A DNA stretch of 30,652 nt from Welwitschia mirabilis. Taxonomy: Eukaryota; Gnetophyta; Gnetopsida; Welwitschiales. The notes beneath the pieces are model-generated. The model ran no database searches, was not told the DNA's origin, and was given only the letters and a program-made list of their open reading frames with translations. Positions 18,241 through 28,480 of the stretch are shown one piece after another. How positions within the stretch are numbered: position 1 is the first letter of the stretch; every line of letters starts with the position of its first letter. A program made the position numbers and the translations under genes. The stretch lies in the NCBI GenBank assembly GCA_051453625.1, contig JBOZIK010000001.1, positions 160,090,037-160,120,688 on the forward strand, read 5' to 3'.

Positions 18241-19290
18241 TGGTCCTTTATTCATGAGTCTAGATCCAAATGAAGTTATTGCTCACTTTGGCATGACAAT
18301 TTCCAAGAGTAACCTTAGGCTATGTAATGGTAAGGTAAATGAGTCAGCCAACAAGTTTGCAGCAAGAACTAGCATCTTCCAGAGGGATCCCAATATCTAG
18401 GTGAAGCTTTAAATTTTGTTCCATGGGAAATGACACTGGTTTTGCACCCAAAAGACCACCTTCATGTAATACATCTAATGTGTATTTCCTTTGTGAGAGG
18501 AATATCCTGTTTTAGAGCAAGCAAGCCAGCTTGATCCTTAGAAAATGCTTAAGCAGACCAAGTTCTTTAACGAGAGACTGAGTATGTGGAAATGCTTGGG
18601 GGAAATGATAACATTAGGGTTGATGCCAGTTATGACTATCATCGACATCACGCAATTTAACTTTTTTTTGGGTGGTGAAGGTTCTATGGGCACCCAATTT
18701 AACTTTTTTTTTTTTTTTTTTTGGTTGGGGATTTGGTGGGGAAGGTTCTATGGGTAAACATAGAGCAGTCTGCTGTTCATTGTTTGAACCCACTATCAAG
18801 AAGAGTTGCAGAAAAATTCAAAAACCAGTTTCTTAATGCATGTTTGAGACCATGACTTCTTAAGGTGACAAACAAGGCATCCTCCATTCTCCTCCTTAAG
18901 TGAAAAAAAAAACTACCCGTAAATCCATACAACCTTGTTTATCTAAATCTCCATGTAGGAATGCATGACTAACATCAAGCTAAAACAAAAGCTAGTTCTT
19001 AGAGGCAGTTGCAGCAATAAGGCATCTAATAGTAATAAGCTTTGCTAATGGCGCAGATGTCTTGTGATAGTCAATTCCTTTAGCTTGGGTATATCCTTTT
19101 GCAACACAACAAGCTTTGTAGCATTTAATGCTTCCATCTACTTTATGGTTAATTTATCAGCCCACTTGCATCCAATAGAAGGTTCCTTGAGTGGTAAGGT
19201 GGTATTAGCCCAACTATCATTTAAATCAAGGCTTAAATCTCTTCACCCATTGCCTCTCACCAGTAACCATCTTTCACGACATTAGAGAAA
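18241..19290 (-). pseudogene. Copia relic F: reverse transcriptase
   Basis: Read on the - strand. The block LPLKEPSIGCKWADK (about 19215-19155) opens the RT, followed by CVAKGYTQAKGIDYHKT (about 19105-19055) and SAPLAKLITIRCLIAA, then LDVSHAFLHGDLD (about 18985-18935). The C-terminal part reads LACSKTGYSSHKG (near 18510), GGLLGAKPVSFPMEQNLKL (about 18460-18400) and LIYLTIT (near 18340). Frameshifts and stops separate the blocks. The stretch expected to hold the Y-V-D-D box is occupied by a T-rich duplication (18650-18755). Confidence 0.78.
18651..18753 (+). repeat. T-rich local duplication
   Basis: CAATTTAAC plus a T-run plus GGTGGTGAAGGTTCTATGGG (18652-18690) is followed by a diverged second copy (18693-18752) with a longer T-run of about 18 bases and TTTGGTGGGGAAGGTTCTATGGG. 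It lies in the RT relic and probably arose by slippage. Open frames here are artefacts of the T-run. Confidence 0.6.
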
Positions 19291-19831
19291 TGCTTGGGTT
19301 CATGGCTAAAAGAAATAAAGGCTAAAAATGTTTGATGAGGTTTAGAGAATTTGTCTTATGGAATATACTTTGCTGAAATGTGGTACTCATCTTCAAGGAG
19401 GCCTAGGCGAGAAGGCAAAAAGAGGGCTTGAGAACATTGACAATCTACAACCCAACATGGTGGATGATGTGTTGTGAGTGCACTTTCATCTTTTGGTTAG
19501 GCATTTTAAGATTCAGGGGGGCTATTATGGAATATGGCTCCCAGGATACTTTATGATGCTAGTATCTTATGTTCCTCAACTCATTCAACAATGGAGTTTC
19601 GAGGAGGGGTGTCACAAGCATTTCTACTAGCAACAATTCATCAGGGAAGCGCAATAGAGTCAAAGGTTGCATATCTATGGTGATGTCAATGTCATAATCA
19701 CTGACAATGTGAAAAGAAATATTAGAGTGGTCCAATGGTGTAAAGGATGAATTTTTACCTATCAAAATTCTGATTCATAAACATTTACATCTCTAGATAC
19801 AATTTTTTACACCTCAGATAGGTCATATAAC
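19291..19831. other. Unassigned flank of element B
   Basis: Probably the integrase-RT linker or older part of minus-strand relic F. A - strand open stretch (19765-19559) is hydrophobic and Leu-rich with no diagnostic motif. No gene is supported. Confidence 0.4.
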
Positions 19832-20805
19832 TATTGGGTAAGGCATGTTTCAATGATGAACAATGGAAGCAGAACCAGGAACGGAATTTCAGCTGAAGAA
19901 TCTTGTCATGCAAAGTAATAGAATCAGGCCAAACAAAATACTACTATGACGTCCGCCCTTCATCTTGGGACGTCTGGACATATACTTGGAAAATACTACT
20001 AGGACGTTCACCCCTCAACGGGACGTCTGGGCTTATGCTCTGTCAAAAGTAATGGGACATCCAAACTTCAAAACCGGGACGTCCGGCCCCTGTCTTAGTT
20101 CTCTGTCAGAAAATTTTTTAAAATTAGGATGTCTGCCTTTTTCAAGTGGGACGTCTGGGTAATTATCCGTTGCCATGAAAAAAGCTTTCAAATAAACATT
20201 AGGCACAGATTATAAAGCAAGAACGGCTAGGAGATGGTGCCTGATGGTACACTTATCTATAAGGACCTTCCTTAGGGTTTTCTCTTCTAAAAAAAAAAAA
20301 AACTCCCTATAAAGTCGAGTTTTGATATTGCATTTGGGTACCGAACTGTTGAGAAATAATCTAAGTATCAAATCCACAGAAATAGTCTTCTCTCTATGAT
20401 TGTATATGAACTGAACTAGGGATTTCTGATCTTCTCTAATTGTAATTCATGCTGATGAATCCAAGCATCTAAGGCTTATTCCTCATCAGGCTTCTTTTTG
20501 CTATTCTTCTTTGGTGTTTCTCAGCAAAGAGAAAATCCTGTAAATTGAACCCTAGCTAAAGGGTGGCTATACTAAAGAGATTTGTTGACTAAGGAAACCA
20601 TGAGCCTAAAAGCTTGTGCTGCCCCCTGAGAGTGGAGTAGGCTTGGAGAGACAAATCACTATAAAATTGGTAGTCCCCTTCTTGTGCTTTATTTATTTTT
20701 GTTTTACTGCACTTAATAGTTTTACTTCAGAATTTTCAATATATTTTTTAAAAACCCTATTCACCCCACCCCACCCCCCGCTCTAGGGTGTTTCCGATCC
20801 TAACA
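19832..20805 (+). repeat. 5' LTR of element B (974 bp)
   Basis: Starts TATTGGGTAAGGCATG, with TG mutated to TA, and ends GATCCTAACA before the primer site. It aligns along its length with 25777-26638; by eye identity is about 85-90%, implying an old insertion. It contains four pairs of GACGTC-type boxes (19949-20151), a TATA candidate TATAAGG at 20258 and a C-rich stretch near 20763-20780. A block of about 112 bp present here (roughly 20515-20626) is absent from the 3' LTR. Confidence 0.87.
19945..20158 (+). promoter_or_regulatory. Four paired GACGTC-type boxes in 5' LTR B
   Basis: Central A positions are 19949/19970, 20004/20023, 20057/20079 and 20129/20151, spacings of 21, 19, 22 and 22 bp. 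The odd 19 reflects a two-base loss relative to the 3' LTR, where the same pair is 21 bp apart. The array ends about 107 bp before the candidate TATA box. Confidence 0.75.
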
Positions 20806-20807
20806 AT

Positions 20808-20820
20808 TGGTATCAGAACC
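20808..20820 (+). promoter_or_regulatory. Primer-binding site of element B
   Basis: TGGTATCAGAACC lies two bases after the LTR end. It is complementary to the 3' end of initiator tRNA-Met apart from one likely G-to-A change, the standard primer of plant copia elements. Confidence 0.85.
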
Positions 20821-20876
20821 TCGTTGCTCTAGATTAGAGTTTCTTTTTCTTCCTCTCTTTATGTGTTTCAGATCAA

Positions 20877-22383
20877 ATGGCATCCTCAAGTTTTACTGAA
20901 GGTCAATCTATTTCAAGANNNNNNNNNNNNNNNNNNNNNNNNNNNNNNNNNNNNNNNNNNNNNNNNNNNNNNNNNNNNNNNNNNNNNNNNNNNNNNNNNN
21001 NNNNNNNNNNNNNNNNNNAGTTTTACTGAAGGTCAATCTATTTCAAGAACTTCATTATTTCCAAGGTCAAATTATGCCTACTGGAAAACAAAGATGGCCA
21101 TTTTTCTACAATCCCTAGATTGTGAAATTTGGGAAATGGTTGAATTTGGATATGTTGCTCCTACAAAAGTAGTCAATGGTAAAACCATTCCAAAACCAAG
21201 AAGTGAGTGGGATCCGGACAACAAAAGGTCTACTCAAATGAATGCCAAGGCCATGAATGCCTTGATTTGTGTCTTATCTCCAAAAGGGTACAACTGTGTG
21301 GTGCAATGCACAAGAGCTCAGCAAATCTGGGAGACTCTAAGGGTTGCTCATGAAGGTACCAACGTTGTAAAAAATGCAAAATTGCAGATGTTGGCAACTC
21401 AATTTCAAAACATCAAGATGGAAGATTCAGAATTAGTGGAAGATTACACCTCCAAAATAAATGACATCATAACAACATGTGGGGGTTGAGAGAAGTTGTA
21501 CATTAGAATCGAGTGGTGAGGAAAATCCTAAAGATCCTCACAAAGAAGTTTAGGCCCAAGATCACAGCCATTGAGGAACTCAAAGGATCTCTCATGGCAT
21601 ATAAGGCATCCCTACAAACAGAAGATGATCAGCCAAAAAGGAGAAATAGTGCTCTAAAAGCTAAATCTGGTGACGACAAAAACACTTAATCGAGTGAGAA
21701 TCTGGAGGACGACGACCTAGCTCTTCTAGCAGAAAGTTCCAAAAAACTTTTTAAGAGAAAAAGAGGAAGAACATCTCGGCATTCCTTCAAACGAGTAATG
21801 GACGAAGGTAAAAATCCATCTAGCTCCATACAATGTTACGATTGTAAAGGTTATAGTCATATTGCTTCTGAATGTGCTAACAAAAGGAAGGACAAGTCTA
21901 ACAAATCCAAAGGCAAAAAAGCCTTGAAAGCCACTTGGGATGAGGATGATGCAAGCTCTCTGTCAAGTGATAATGAAGGATGTATTAATTTCGGTCTAAT
22001 CTCTGTAGTAGAAGATGTAAGTAAATTTGTTGATTTAGACTCACTTATTGACTTAACCAAGTTACATAATTATGAAAGTGATGATGATGACATATCTATT
22101 GCTTACGAGAAACTACATCATGTTAGTTTAGAACTTAGAACGAAAAATCTTTATCTGAAGAAACAAATTGGCAATCTAGAAGGCAAACTAAAAGAAGCCT
22201 CTCAAGAGATAGAAGCCCTTCGCAAAGATCTAGCTCAAGCTCAAAGTACTGTTGAACGGCTTGCGAATGGAAAGGAGAACTTAAATCGTCTCTTGGGAAT
22301 GAGAAGGAGACCAAATGACAATTCTAGAATTGGATCTACCTCTGGTATGTTGCCTCCTCAAAAGTTTTTTTTGCTCAAGTGTT
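20877..22383 (+). pseudogene. Element B gag with zinc knuckle
   Basis: The likely start is ATG at 20877 (MASSSFTEGQ), just before the N run at 20919-21018. The gag core reads NYAYWKTKMAIFLQSLD (about 21073-21123), WDPDNKRSTQMNAKAMNAL and AQQIWETLRVAHEGT (about 21318-21362). A frameshift after 21486 is followed by ELKGSLMAYKASLQ and a stop near 21688. A CCHC knuckle, CYDCKGYSHIASEC (about 21833-21874; C-x2-C-x4-H-x4-C), binds RNA in active elements. A charged coiled-coil-like tail follows (KLKEASQEIEALRKDLAQ, about 22185-22240), also usual in Sirevirus gag. The stop is at 22383. The tract is not intact. Confidence 0.85.
20919..21018. other. Assembly gap (100 N), probably spurious
   Basis: The 30 bases before the gap (20889-20918) are identical to the 30 bases after it (21019-21048). 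The two contig ends therefore overlap, and true gap length is likely zero. As written, gap plus duplicate adds 130 bases and throws the gag start out of frame. Confidence 0.85.
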
Positions 22384-22619
22384 AAGTATTGTTCATTTGA
22401 TGTCTCTAGTCTAAAATGCTATTTTTGTCAAGAATACAGTCACATTCACTTCACCTATCCATACAAAAAATCTCAATATTTTGGATATAAGTAAAATCTT
22501 AGATCTCACAGGGAAACTAAATCTCTAGAAATAAAATCAAAAGCAGCTGGAAATGGATAAGGAGGAAAGCCATAAAATCTCTCTTTGCTCATGCGGCATT
22601 TAAAGTTCAAGAGAATACA

Positions 22620-22866
22620 AAATGGTAGTTGGACAGTGGATGTTCTTGGCATATGACAGGTGACAACAACCTATTAGCCACCTTCCAAGACTATGACAGT
22701 GGAGAAGCAACTTTTGGGGAAAATAGCAAAGGACCCTTTCTTAGTAAAGGATCTATTGCTGCAAATGATCACCATCCTGAAATTCATGATGTTTATTTAG
22801 TAAATGGTCTTAAACACAATCTTTTGAGTGTTTCCCAAATTTGCGATAGATGAAACACAGTTTTCC
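22620..22866 (+). pseudogene. Element B protease
   Basis: LDSGCSWHMTGDNNLLATFQ (about 22626-22686) carries the catalytic DSG of copia aspartic protease, followed by TFGENSKGPFLSKGSI and LKHNLLSVSQICD, the same blocks as in element A. A TAG stop (22625-22627, in the codon before LDSG) and a TGA near 22851 interrupt the frame. The sequence ends in the second gap, where the GAG-pre-integrase finger should be. Confidence 0.82.
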
Positions 22867-23071
22867 NNNNNNNNNNNNNNNNNNNNNNNNNNNNNNNNNN
22901 NNNNNNNNNNNNNNNNNNNNNNNNNNNNNNNNNNNNNNNNNNNNNNNNNNNNNNNNNNNNNNNNNNNNNNNNNNNNNNNNNNNNNNNNNNNNNNNNNNNN
23001 NNNNNNNNNNNNNNNNNNNNNNNNNNNNNNNNNNNNNNNNNNNNNNNNNNNNNNNNNNNNNNNNNNNNNNN
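22867..23071. other. Assembly gap (205 N)
   Basis: Unknown bases covering the expected HHCC zinc finger of integrase. No shared sequence is seen at its edges, so this gap seems real. Confidence 0.9.
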
Positions 23072-23800
23072 AATTGTGGCTGGAATTCCCAGACTTAATA
23101 TGCAACAGGCAAGGATGTGTGAATCCTGTATGAAAGGTAAGCTTATTAAGACTAGCTTCAAATCTTATTCATATGGACTTGGTTGGGCCAACTCAATCAA
23201 GAAGTTTGGGAGGTAAGAAATATTTTGTTGTTATGGTTGATGATATTTCTTGTTTCTATTGGGTCTCATTCCTATCTAGTAATGATGAGACATTTGATCT
23301 ATTTGTCAAAGTATGCAAGAGAATCCAAAATGAGAAAGGGTACACTATAAAGTAAATTCGATCTAACATGGAGGGAAATTTGAAAATGAAAAATTTGAGA
23401 AGTTTTGTGATTCTAACAAAAATACAACATCAGTTTTCTACTCCAAGAACTCTACAACAAAATGGAGTTGCTAGACAAAAACAGAGTACTAATTGAGAGG
23501 GCTAAAACTATGCTAAACGAACACGATCTACCTCAACACTTTTGGGCTAAAGCTATAGACATGGCTTGTTATGTAAGTAACAGAGTCTTCCTAAGATTAG
23601 GATGAAGACAATATACGAACTATGACATTGTAAGAAACCAATGTAAAGTACTTTAAAGTTTTCAGAAGTAGATGTTCTATCCTCAAAGACAAAACCCACA
23701 TAGGAAAATTTGAATCAAAATCAGATGATGGTATATCTCTCGGTTACTCCATTTCAAGTAAAGCATACAGAGTTTTCAATAAAAGATCCCATAAAGTTGA
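23072..23800 (+). pseudogene. Element B integrase core
   Basis: ARMCESCMKGKLIKTSF-like residues of the finger end come first, then HMDLVGPTQSRSLGGKKYF (about 23170-23227) with the first catalytic Asp and VDDISCFYWVSFLSS. Stops and frameshifts follow. The second catalytic Asp, expected in R-S-D-x-G-G-E-F, is Asn (AAC at 23365-23367), as in element A, and the Glu-bearing block NGVVERKN has become NGVARQK with a frame slip near 23470. The C-terminal part GKFESKSDDG lies near 23705-23735. It would be inactive. Confidence 0.8.
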
Positions 23801-24095
23801 GGAAACAGTTTATATTAAATTGATGAATCTAACACAAGTATTATAGCAAAAGAAGGAACTGATGACAGCATGAGCATAAGTTCCACCTCTTAAGTTCGCA
23901 CCAGATCCTCTACTCCCTTTCAAATTGAATGCTCTCAAGATAAAGAATATCAATGGTGCACCTCTCTTTCGATGAAAACCAAATAGGACCATCCTAAAGA
24001 TGCCATCTTAAGTAATCACTCAGAGAGAACCACTAGAAGAAGCAGTAAGCATGTCAACCAAGCTTCCTTTGTTTTAATCTAACATTGAACTCAAA
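23801..24095 (+). pseudogene. Element B integrase-RT linker
   Basis: Poorly conserved, frame-broken sequence between integrase and RT, equivalent to 1481-1800 in element A. No motif is visible. Confidence 0.45.
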
Positions 24096-24960
24096 ACATT
24101 TCAGGAAGCAGAAAACAATGCATCATGGATGTTAGCCATGCAAAAAAAGCTCAACCAATTCAAACAAAACAAAGTTTGGAATCTAGTACCTCCACCAAAA
24201 GGGAAGGATGTCATTGGAACAAAATGGGTATTTAAAAATAAAAGAGACGAAAATCACAACATCAACAAAAACAAGGCAAGAGTGGTAGCTCAAGGTTATT
24301 ATCAACAAGAAGGAACTAATTATGGCGAGACATTCACTCCAGTTGTCAGTTTAGAAGCTATATGCATGTCACTTGCCTGTGCATATTTTCATCAAATAAA
24401 ACTATTTCAAAATGGATGTTAAGAGTGCTTTTTAAATGGATTTATAAATGGGGAAGTCTATGTTGCCCAACCTCTAGGATTTATTGATTCTAAATCTCCA
24501 AATCATGTTTAGAAGTTAAATAAAGCCTTGTATGGGTTAAAACAGGCTCCTAGAGCTTCGTTTGATAGATTCAATTCTTTTCTCTTAGATAACGGTTTTA
24601 CAAATGGTAATGTTGATCCAACTCTCTTCATTAAAAGGGACAAAGAAAATATTCTTATAGCTCAGATTTATGTTGATGATATCATTTTTGGATCTACTAA
24701 GGATTCTCTTACCTTCGAGTTTGTTGATCTCATGCAAAACAAATTTAAAATAAGCTTAGTAGGAGAAACAAATTTCTTTCTTAGACTGCAGATAAAACAA
24801 GAAAAGGGTGGAATCTTCGTCTGTCAATCTAAGTATGTTCACGATATCCTAATCAAATATAACATGACAGAATCAAAAGATGCCAAAATGCCTATGTCCA
24901 CTAGTACTAAAATAAGCAAAGACGAACTCGGAAAGAAAGTGCATCAAAAACTATATCAAG
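24096..24960 (+). pseudogene. Element B reverse transcriptase (RVT_2 type)
   Basis: The RT starts near 24129 with MLAMQKKLNQFKQNKVWNLV, then IGTKWVFKNKRDENHN and YGETFTPVVSLEAI. One extra A near 24411 shifts the frame just before the DVKSAFLNG block, and a TAG lies at about 24510. The longest open part begins at 24528 with MYGLKQAPRASFDRFNSFLL and runs through LFIKRDKENILIAQ to the catalytic Y-V-D-D (about 24669-24680, IYVDDIIFG). VGETNFFLRLQIKQ and CQSKYVHDILIKYNM follow. This is the best preserved polymerase core in the window. Confidence 0.9.
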
Positions 24961-25216
24961 GACGTATAAGCAGCTTACTGTATGTCATCACTAGCAGACC
25001 TGACATAGCCTATAGTGTGGGAGTTTGTGCTAGATATCAAGCTGACCCTAGAGAATCCCACCTTTCTTAAGTCAAAAGAATCTTAGGTATCTGAAATCCA
25101 CTCAAAACTTTGGTCTTTGGTATGACTACAACACAACATTAGATCTAATAGAATACAGTGATGTTGATTGGGTAGGATGTGCTGATGACAGGAAAAGCAC
25201 CAGTGGTGCTTGCTTC
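24961..25216 (+). pseudogene. Element B RNase H, interrupted
   Basis: RT tail and RNase H start: ITSRPDIAYSVGVCARYQAD (about 24990-25049), a TAA at 25068-25070, VKRILRYLKSTQNFGL, then YSDVDWVGCADDRKSTSGAC with catalytic Asp residues (about 25154-25213). The reading stops at 25216, where sequence matching element A's GACFYLGN block is replaced by an inverted LTR end. The rest of RNase H is missing or in the gap. Confidence 0.85.
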
Positions 25217-25320
25217 TGTTAGGATCGTACAATCACCCTAGACGGGGGGTGAATAGGGTTCTAGTGAATTTCTTACTAATTTTTTGCAATACTATACTTC
25301 TGAAAAACTTAAACAATGAA
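25217..25320 (-). repeat. Inverted LTR end inserted in RNase H of element B
   Basis: TGTTAGGATC at 25217 is the reverse complement of the LTR end GATCCTAACA. ACCCTAGACGGGGGGTGAA with TAGGGTT is the complement of the AACCCTATTCACCCC...CTAGGGT block near LTR ends. The sequence continues about 104 bp and enters the third gap. It therefore marks a minus-strand insertion of a related element or solo LTR. The 5 bases before it are GCTTC; the matching target duplicate was not found because of the gap. Confidence 0.72.
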
Positions 25321-25420
25321 NNNNNNNNNNNNNNNNNNNNNNNNNNNNNNNNNNNNNNNNNNNNNNNNNNNNNNNNNNNNNNNNNNNNNNNNNNNNNNNN
25401 NNNNNNNNNNNNNNNNNNNN
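25321..25420. other. Assembly gap (100 N)
   Basis: Placeholder-size gap inside or at the end of the inverted insertion. It may hide a whole nested element. Just after it GTGTAATTAT occurs twice in tandem (25431-25450). Confidence 0.85.
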
Positions 25421-25776
25421 AGAATATTTTGTGTAATTATGTGTAATTATATTGAAATCCTTTTTGTGTAAAAGCTTAGCTTTGATTTAATATAACAATT
25501 CATTCTGTGCTCATACAAATTTCCTACTTGTGTGTTGTTTTACACATATATCACACATATGCATCTATATTTAAATTTGCTCCAAATATGGTGTATTATC
25601 TAACATGGCAAATATCTACTTGATTCTCTTTTAGCTAATTATTTGAGATATGTACACACATAGTTGTTTGGATCAAGATTGTCGAACAAGTGACACCATT
25701 CAAATCAAATGATGAACTGAAGGGGAGCATACATTTCATATCTGACAATAATTGTCATCATTGAAAAGGGGGAGAT
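25421..25776 (+). other. Element B 3' noncoding region and polypurine tract
   Basis: AT-rich sequence with purine tracts CTGAAGGGGAGCA (about 25716-25728) and GAAAAGGGGGAGAT (25763-25776) before the LTR. It aligns with the corresponding end of element A. No ORF of note. Confidence 0.75.
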
Positions 25777-26638
25777 TGTTGGATAAGGCATGTTTTAATA
25801 ATAAACAATGGAAGCAGAACCAGGAACTGAATTTCAGTTAAAGAATCTTGTTGTGCGAAGCAATAGAATCAGGCCAAACAGGACAAACAAAATATTATTG
25901 GGATGTGCGCCCTTCATCATGGGACCTCTGGACCTGTACTCAGAAAATACTAATGGGACGTCTGCCCCTCAACCTAGGACATCTGGGCCTGTGTTCTGTC
26001 AAAACTACTGGGACGTCTAAACTTCAGAACCAGGACGTCCGGCCTTTCTCAATTCTCTATTAGAAAAGTTTTTAAAACTAGGATGTCCACACTTTTCAAG
26101 TGGGACGTTTGGGTAATTATTCGTTACCGTGAAAAAAGCTTTCAAATAAACATTAGGCGCAGATTGTAAAGCAAGAACGGCTAGGAGATGGTGCTTGGTG
26201 GCACACTTATCTATAAGGACCCTCCTTAGGGTTTTCTCTTCAAAAAAAAACTTTCTATAAACTCAAGTTTCTGATATTGTATTGTGTACCAAACTATTGA
26301 AAAATAATCTGAGTATCAAATCCACAGAAATACTCTTCTATCTATGATTGTATGTAAACTGAACTAGGGATTTCTGATATAATCTTATTGTAATTCATGC
26401 TGATGAATCCAAGCATCAGAGGCTTATTCCTCATTAGGCTTCTTTCTGCTATTCTTCTCTGGTGTTGAGTGGAGTAGGCTTGGAGAGCCGAACCACCATA
26501 AGATTGGTAGTCTCCTTCTTGTGCTTTGTTTATTTTTGTTTTACTGCACTTGATAGTTTTACTCCAGACTTTTTAATATATTTTTTAAAAACCCTATTCA
26601 CCCCTCCCCCTTCCTCTAAGGTATTTTCGATTTTGCCT
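25777..26638 (+). repeat. 3' LTR of element B (about 862 bp)
   Basis: Begins TGTTGGATAAGGCATG after the polypurine tract and aligns with 19832-20805. Its last 10 bases (GATTTTGCCT) are diverged from the 5' LTR's GATCCTAACA, so the exact end is uncertain by a few bases. Box pairs lie at 25903/25924, 25958/25979, 26013/26035 and 26083/26105 (spacings 21, 21, 22, 22). A block of about 112 bp is deleted near 26465 (GGTGTT joins GAGTGGAG). Open frames inside are not genes. Confidence 0.85.
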
Positions 26639-28480
26639 ATAGGACAGCCAACAAAAAAGCATTTTCATTCACATAATGCAAATTTATAATGACTATTAAT
26701 GTCAACATAACAAGTACATCAAAACACACAGAGCTGCACATATGATAGTTTGGAATGAAATAAAAACTCATAAGGGGATTTTCCTTAAAGGATGCGAGGA
26801 AGACAATTTATGAGATAGGAAGCAGCAAGTGTGCATGGACCAAGAATATGAGAGGTAGTCCAGCTTGAAATCTGAGTGCATGTGTTTTTTCTAGGAGATG
26901 TTGATGCTTAAGCTCAAGTACAACATTTTGGAAGCAAATATGCATGCACCATAAATATGAGGGGTAGTCCAGCTTGAAATCTAAGTGCATGTGTTTTTTC
27001 TAGTAAGTGTTGATGCTAAAGTTCTACTAATGTTTAATTAGGTGGCAACTAGTTGCCCTGACTTGAACAGGTCGATGTTTTCTGAGTGGCCCAGACTTAT
27101 TTTGGTGTCTATTCGCAACTAATCAGTGACTTATAAATGGGCAACTAGTCACCACTTTTCGAAGGAAAAAGATTAAATGGTGTGTGCCTCATCTGATAAA
27201 ACTGTGCAGTGCAAAGCGGGCAGCACACATACACTGTGTATGCAGGCAGCAAGGAAGGGGCTTGCACTGGTGTGAAAATGTGAAGTGCAGAAACGACGTT
27301 GAAGAGGGATATGGAACACACTAGAACATAGCAAAACACAGAAACAGAAGTCCAGTAACACAACGGCAAAAGTATGAAACACAAGAGACAAGCAAAATGC
27401 AGCGATGAAACACAGCTTCAACTACTTCACACACCGAGAGAAGCCATAGAATCATAAGACGATGACACCATTACAGGTACATTTTTTAACCCAGCAGCTG
27501 TTTCATAATAGAACCTCTCTCATGGCAACTACTAGGAAACCTTCATAAAGTAATACATTCATAACAGAACCTCCATTAATCATGATGAAGCTTTAAGTAG
27601 AATCCCAATGATTAACAGATCACTGATTAGCTTTTTAATGGATGTGCCTCCACTCAACATCTTTTATTCCTTTTTTATGTCTACAACTTACATCATAAGA
27701 AGCATCCTTCCTTGCCTAAAGTTCTACAGTTATTGCTCAAAGAAAGGGATTACCTTGCTTGAAAAAAGAAAATACGCAAACACACAATACAGAGAACTAC
27801 TATCCAAAATTTTAGAATCACTCCAAAGCGGTGTCTTGGCAAGTACTGATGGCAAGGCTACTCTAATCATATTGCAAGCAGACTATTTCATAATGAGAAA
27901 GGGTTCAACTGAAAAGTGCAATTTCCACTGACTAAAACACACTAACGATCTTTTCCACAAACAGAAAAGCTAAAACACTTTACAGAAATTATAATGGTAA
28001 ACAAAAATACAAAACTTAACCATACACTCAAGGAAAATACAAAATTTGACATAAGAAGCCTAATAGGAGATGTTATCTCTTGGGAGGCATCACTTAAACT
28101 GCACAATGATACAATTATCAGGAACATCATCAAAACATACCAAACTAAAATACTAAAAGAACTTTGTAATGATGCAAGCATTTCCGACACCGATTCCATA
28201 GCCTTGTCTGCAACCTAGGAAAAACACTTGCTGTGTCTGAAATGCTTTCAAAACCATGTCACAAGTTTAAAACATAGACAACCTTTTGCAAGTTCATCAA
28301 TCTTGTAGTTGAAGGTGCTTCTTAGCAGGCACAAAAACAGATTTGTATCTAACAAATAAGAACCCAAATATGTTAATTTTGTTCATTTTTATTCTTTCTT
28401 TCTTAGCTTCCTTTCTTATTCCTTTTTCTTGAAAACTTTAAATTCTAAGCAAAATAGCTGAATTGCTTTATATTATGTGT
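26639..28480. other. Intergenic sequence with small repeats, no supported gene
   Basis: Contains a two-copy direct repeat (26818-27021), a perfect 14-bp palindrome GGCAACTAGTTGCC (27044-27057) with related GCAACTA boxes at 27115 and 27141, and otherwise AT-rich DNA. Open frames at 27608-27931 and 27994-28218 have ordinary length, no domain and no convincing codon bias; I do not call them genes. Confidence 0.5.
26818..27021. repeat. Two-copy direct repeat, period about 108-112 bp
   Basis: GGAAGCA...ATATGAGAGGTAGTCC, then AGCTTGAAATCT and GTGCATGTGTTTTTTCTAG, occurs at 26818-26912 and again at 26930-27021 with about 85-90% identity by eye. It is a local duplication in noncoding DNA. Confidence 0.8.

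Larger units (their letters stand above)
19832..26638 (+). mobile_element. Sirevirus-like Ty1/copia element B, both LTRs present
   Basis: A full-length relic of 6.8 kb: 5' LTR (19832-20805), primer site (20808-20820), gag with CCHC knuckle, protease, integrase, RT, start of RNase H, polypurine tract (25767-25776) and 3' LTR (25777-26638). Internal sequence is close kin to element A (same protease, RT and RNase H blocks). The 5-bp flanks are ATAAC on the left and ATAGG on the right, only partly alike, so a target duplication is not proven. Three assembly gaps and an inverted LTR end (25217) interrupt it. No envelope-like ORF is visible between RNase H and the 3' LTR; it may be absent or lost. 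Confidence 0.87.

Noticed and set aside
18545-18799. Open frames around the long T-run
   Set aside because: Phe/Lys homopolymer products of the T-run inside a minus-strand RT relic.
22793-23161. Open frames spanning the 205-N gap on both strands
   Set aside because: They are artefacts of reading through N; only the short protease and integrase edges are real.
19827-26643. A clean 5-bp target duplication for element B
   Set aside because: Flanks are ATAAC and ATAGG, only three of five bases agree, and the 3' LTR end is itself diverged.
27608-28218. 107- and 74-codon open frames upstream of the hAT relic
   Set aside because: No hAT motif, no splice support and no protein-like conservation that I can recognise.
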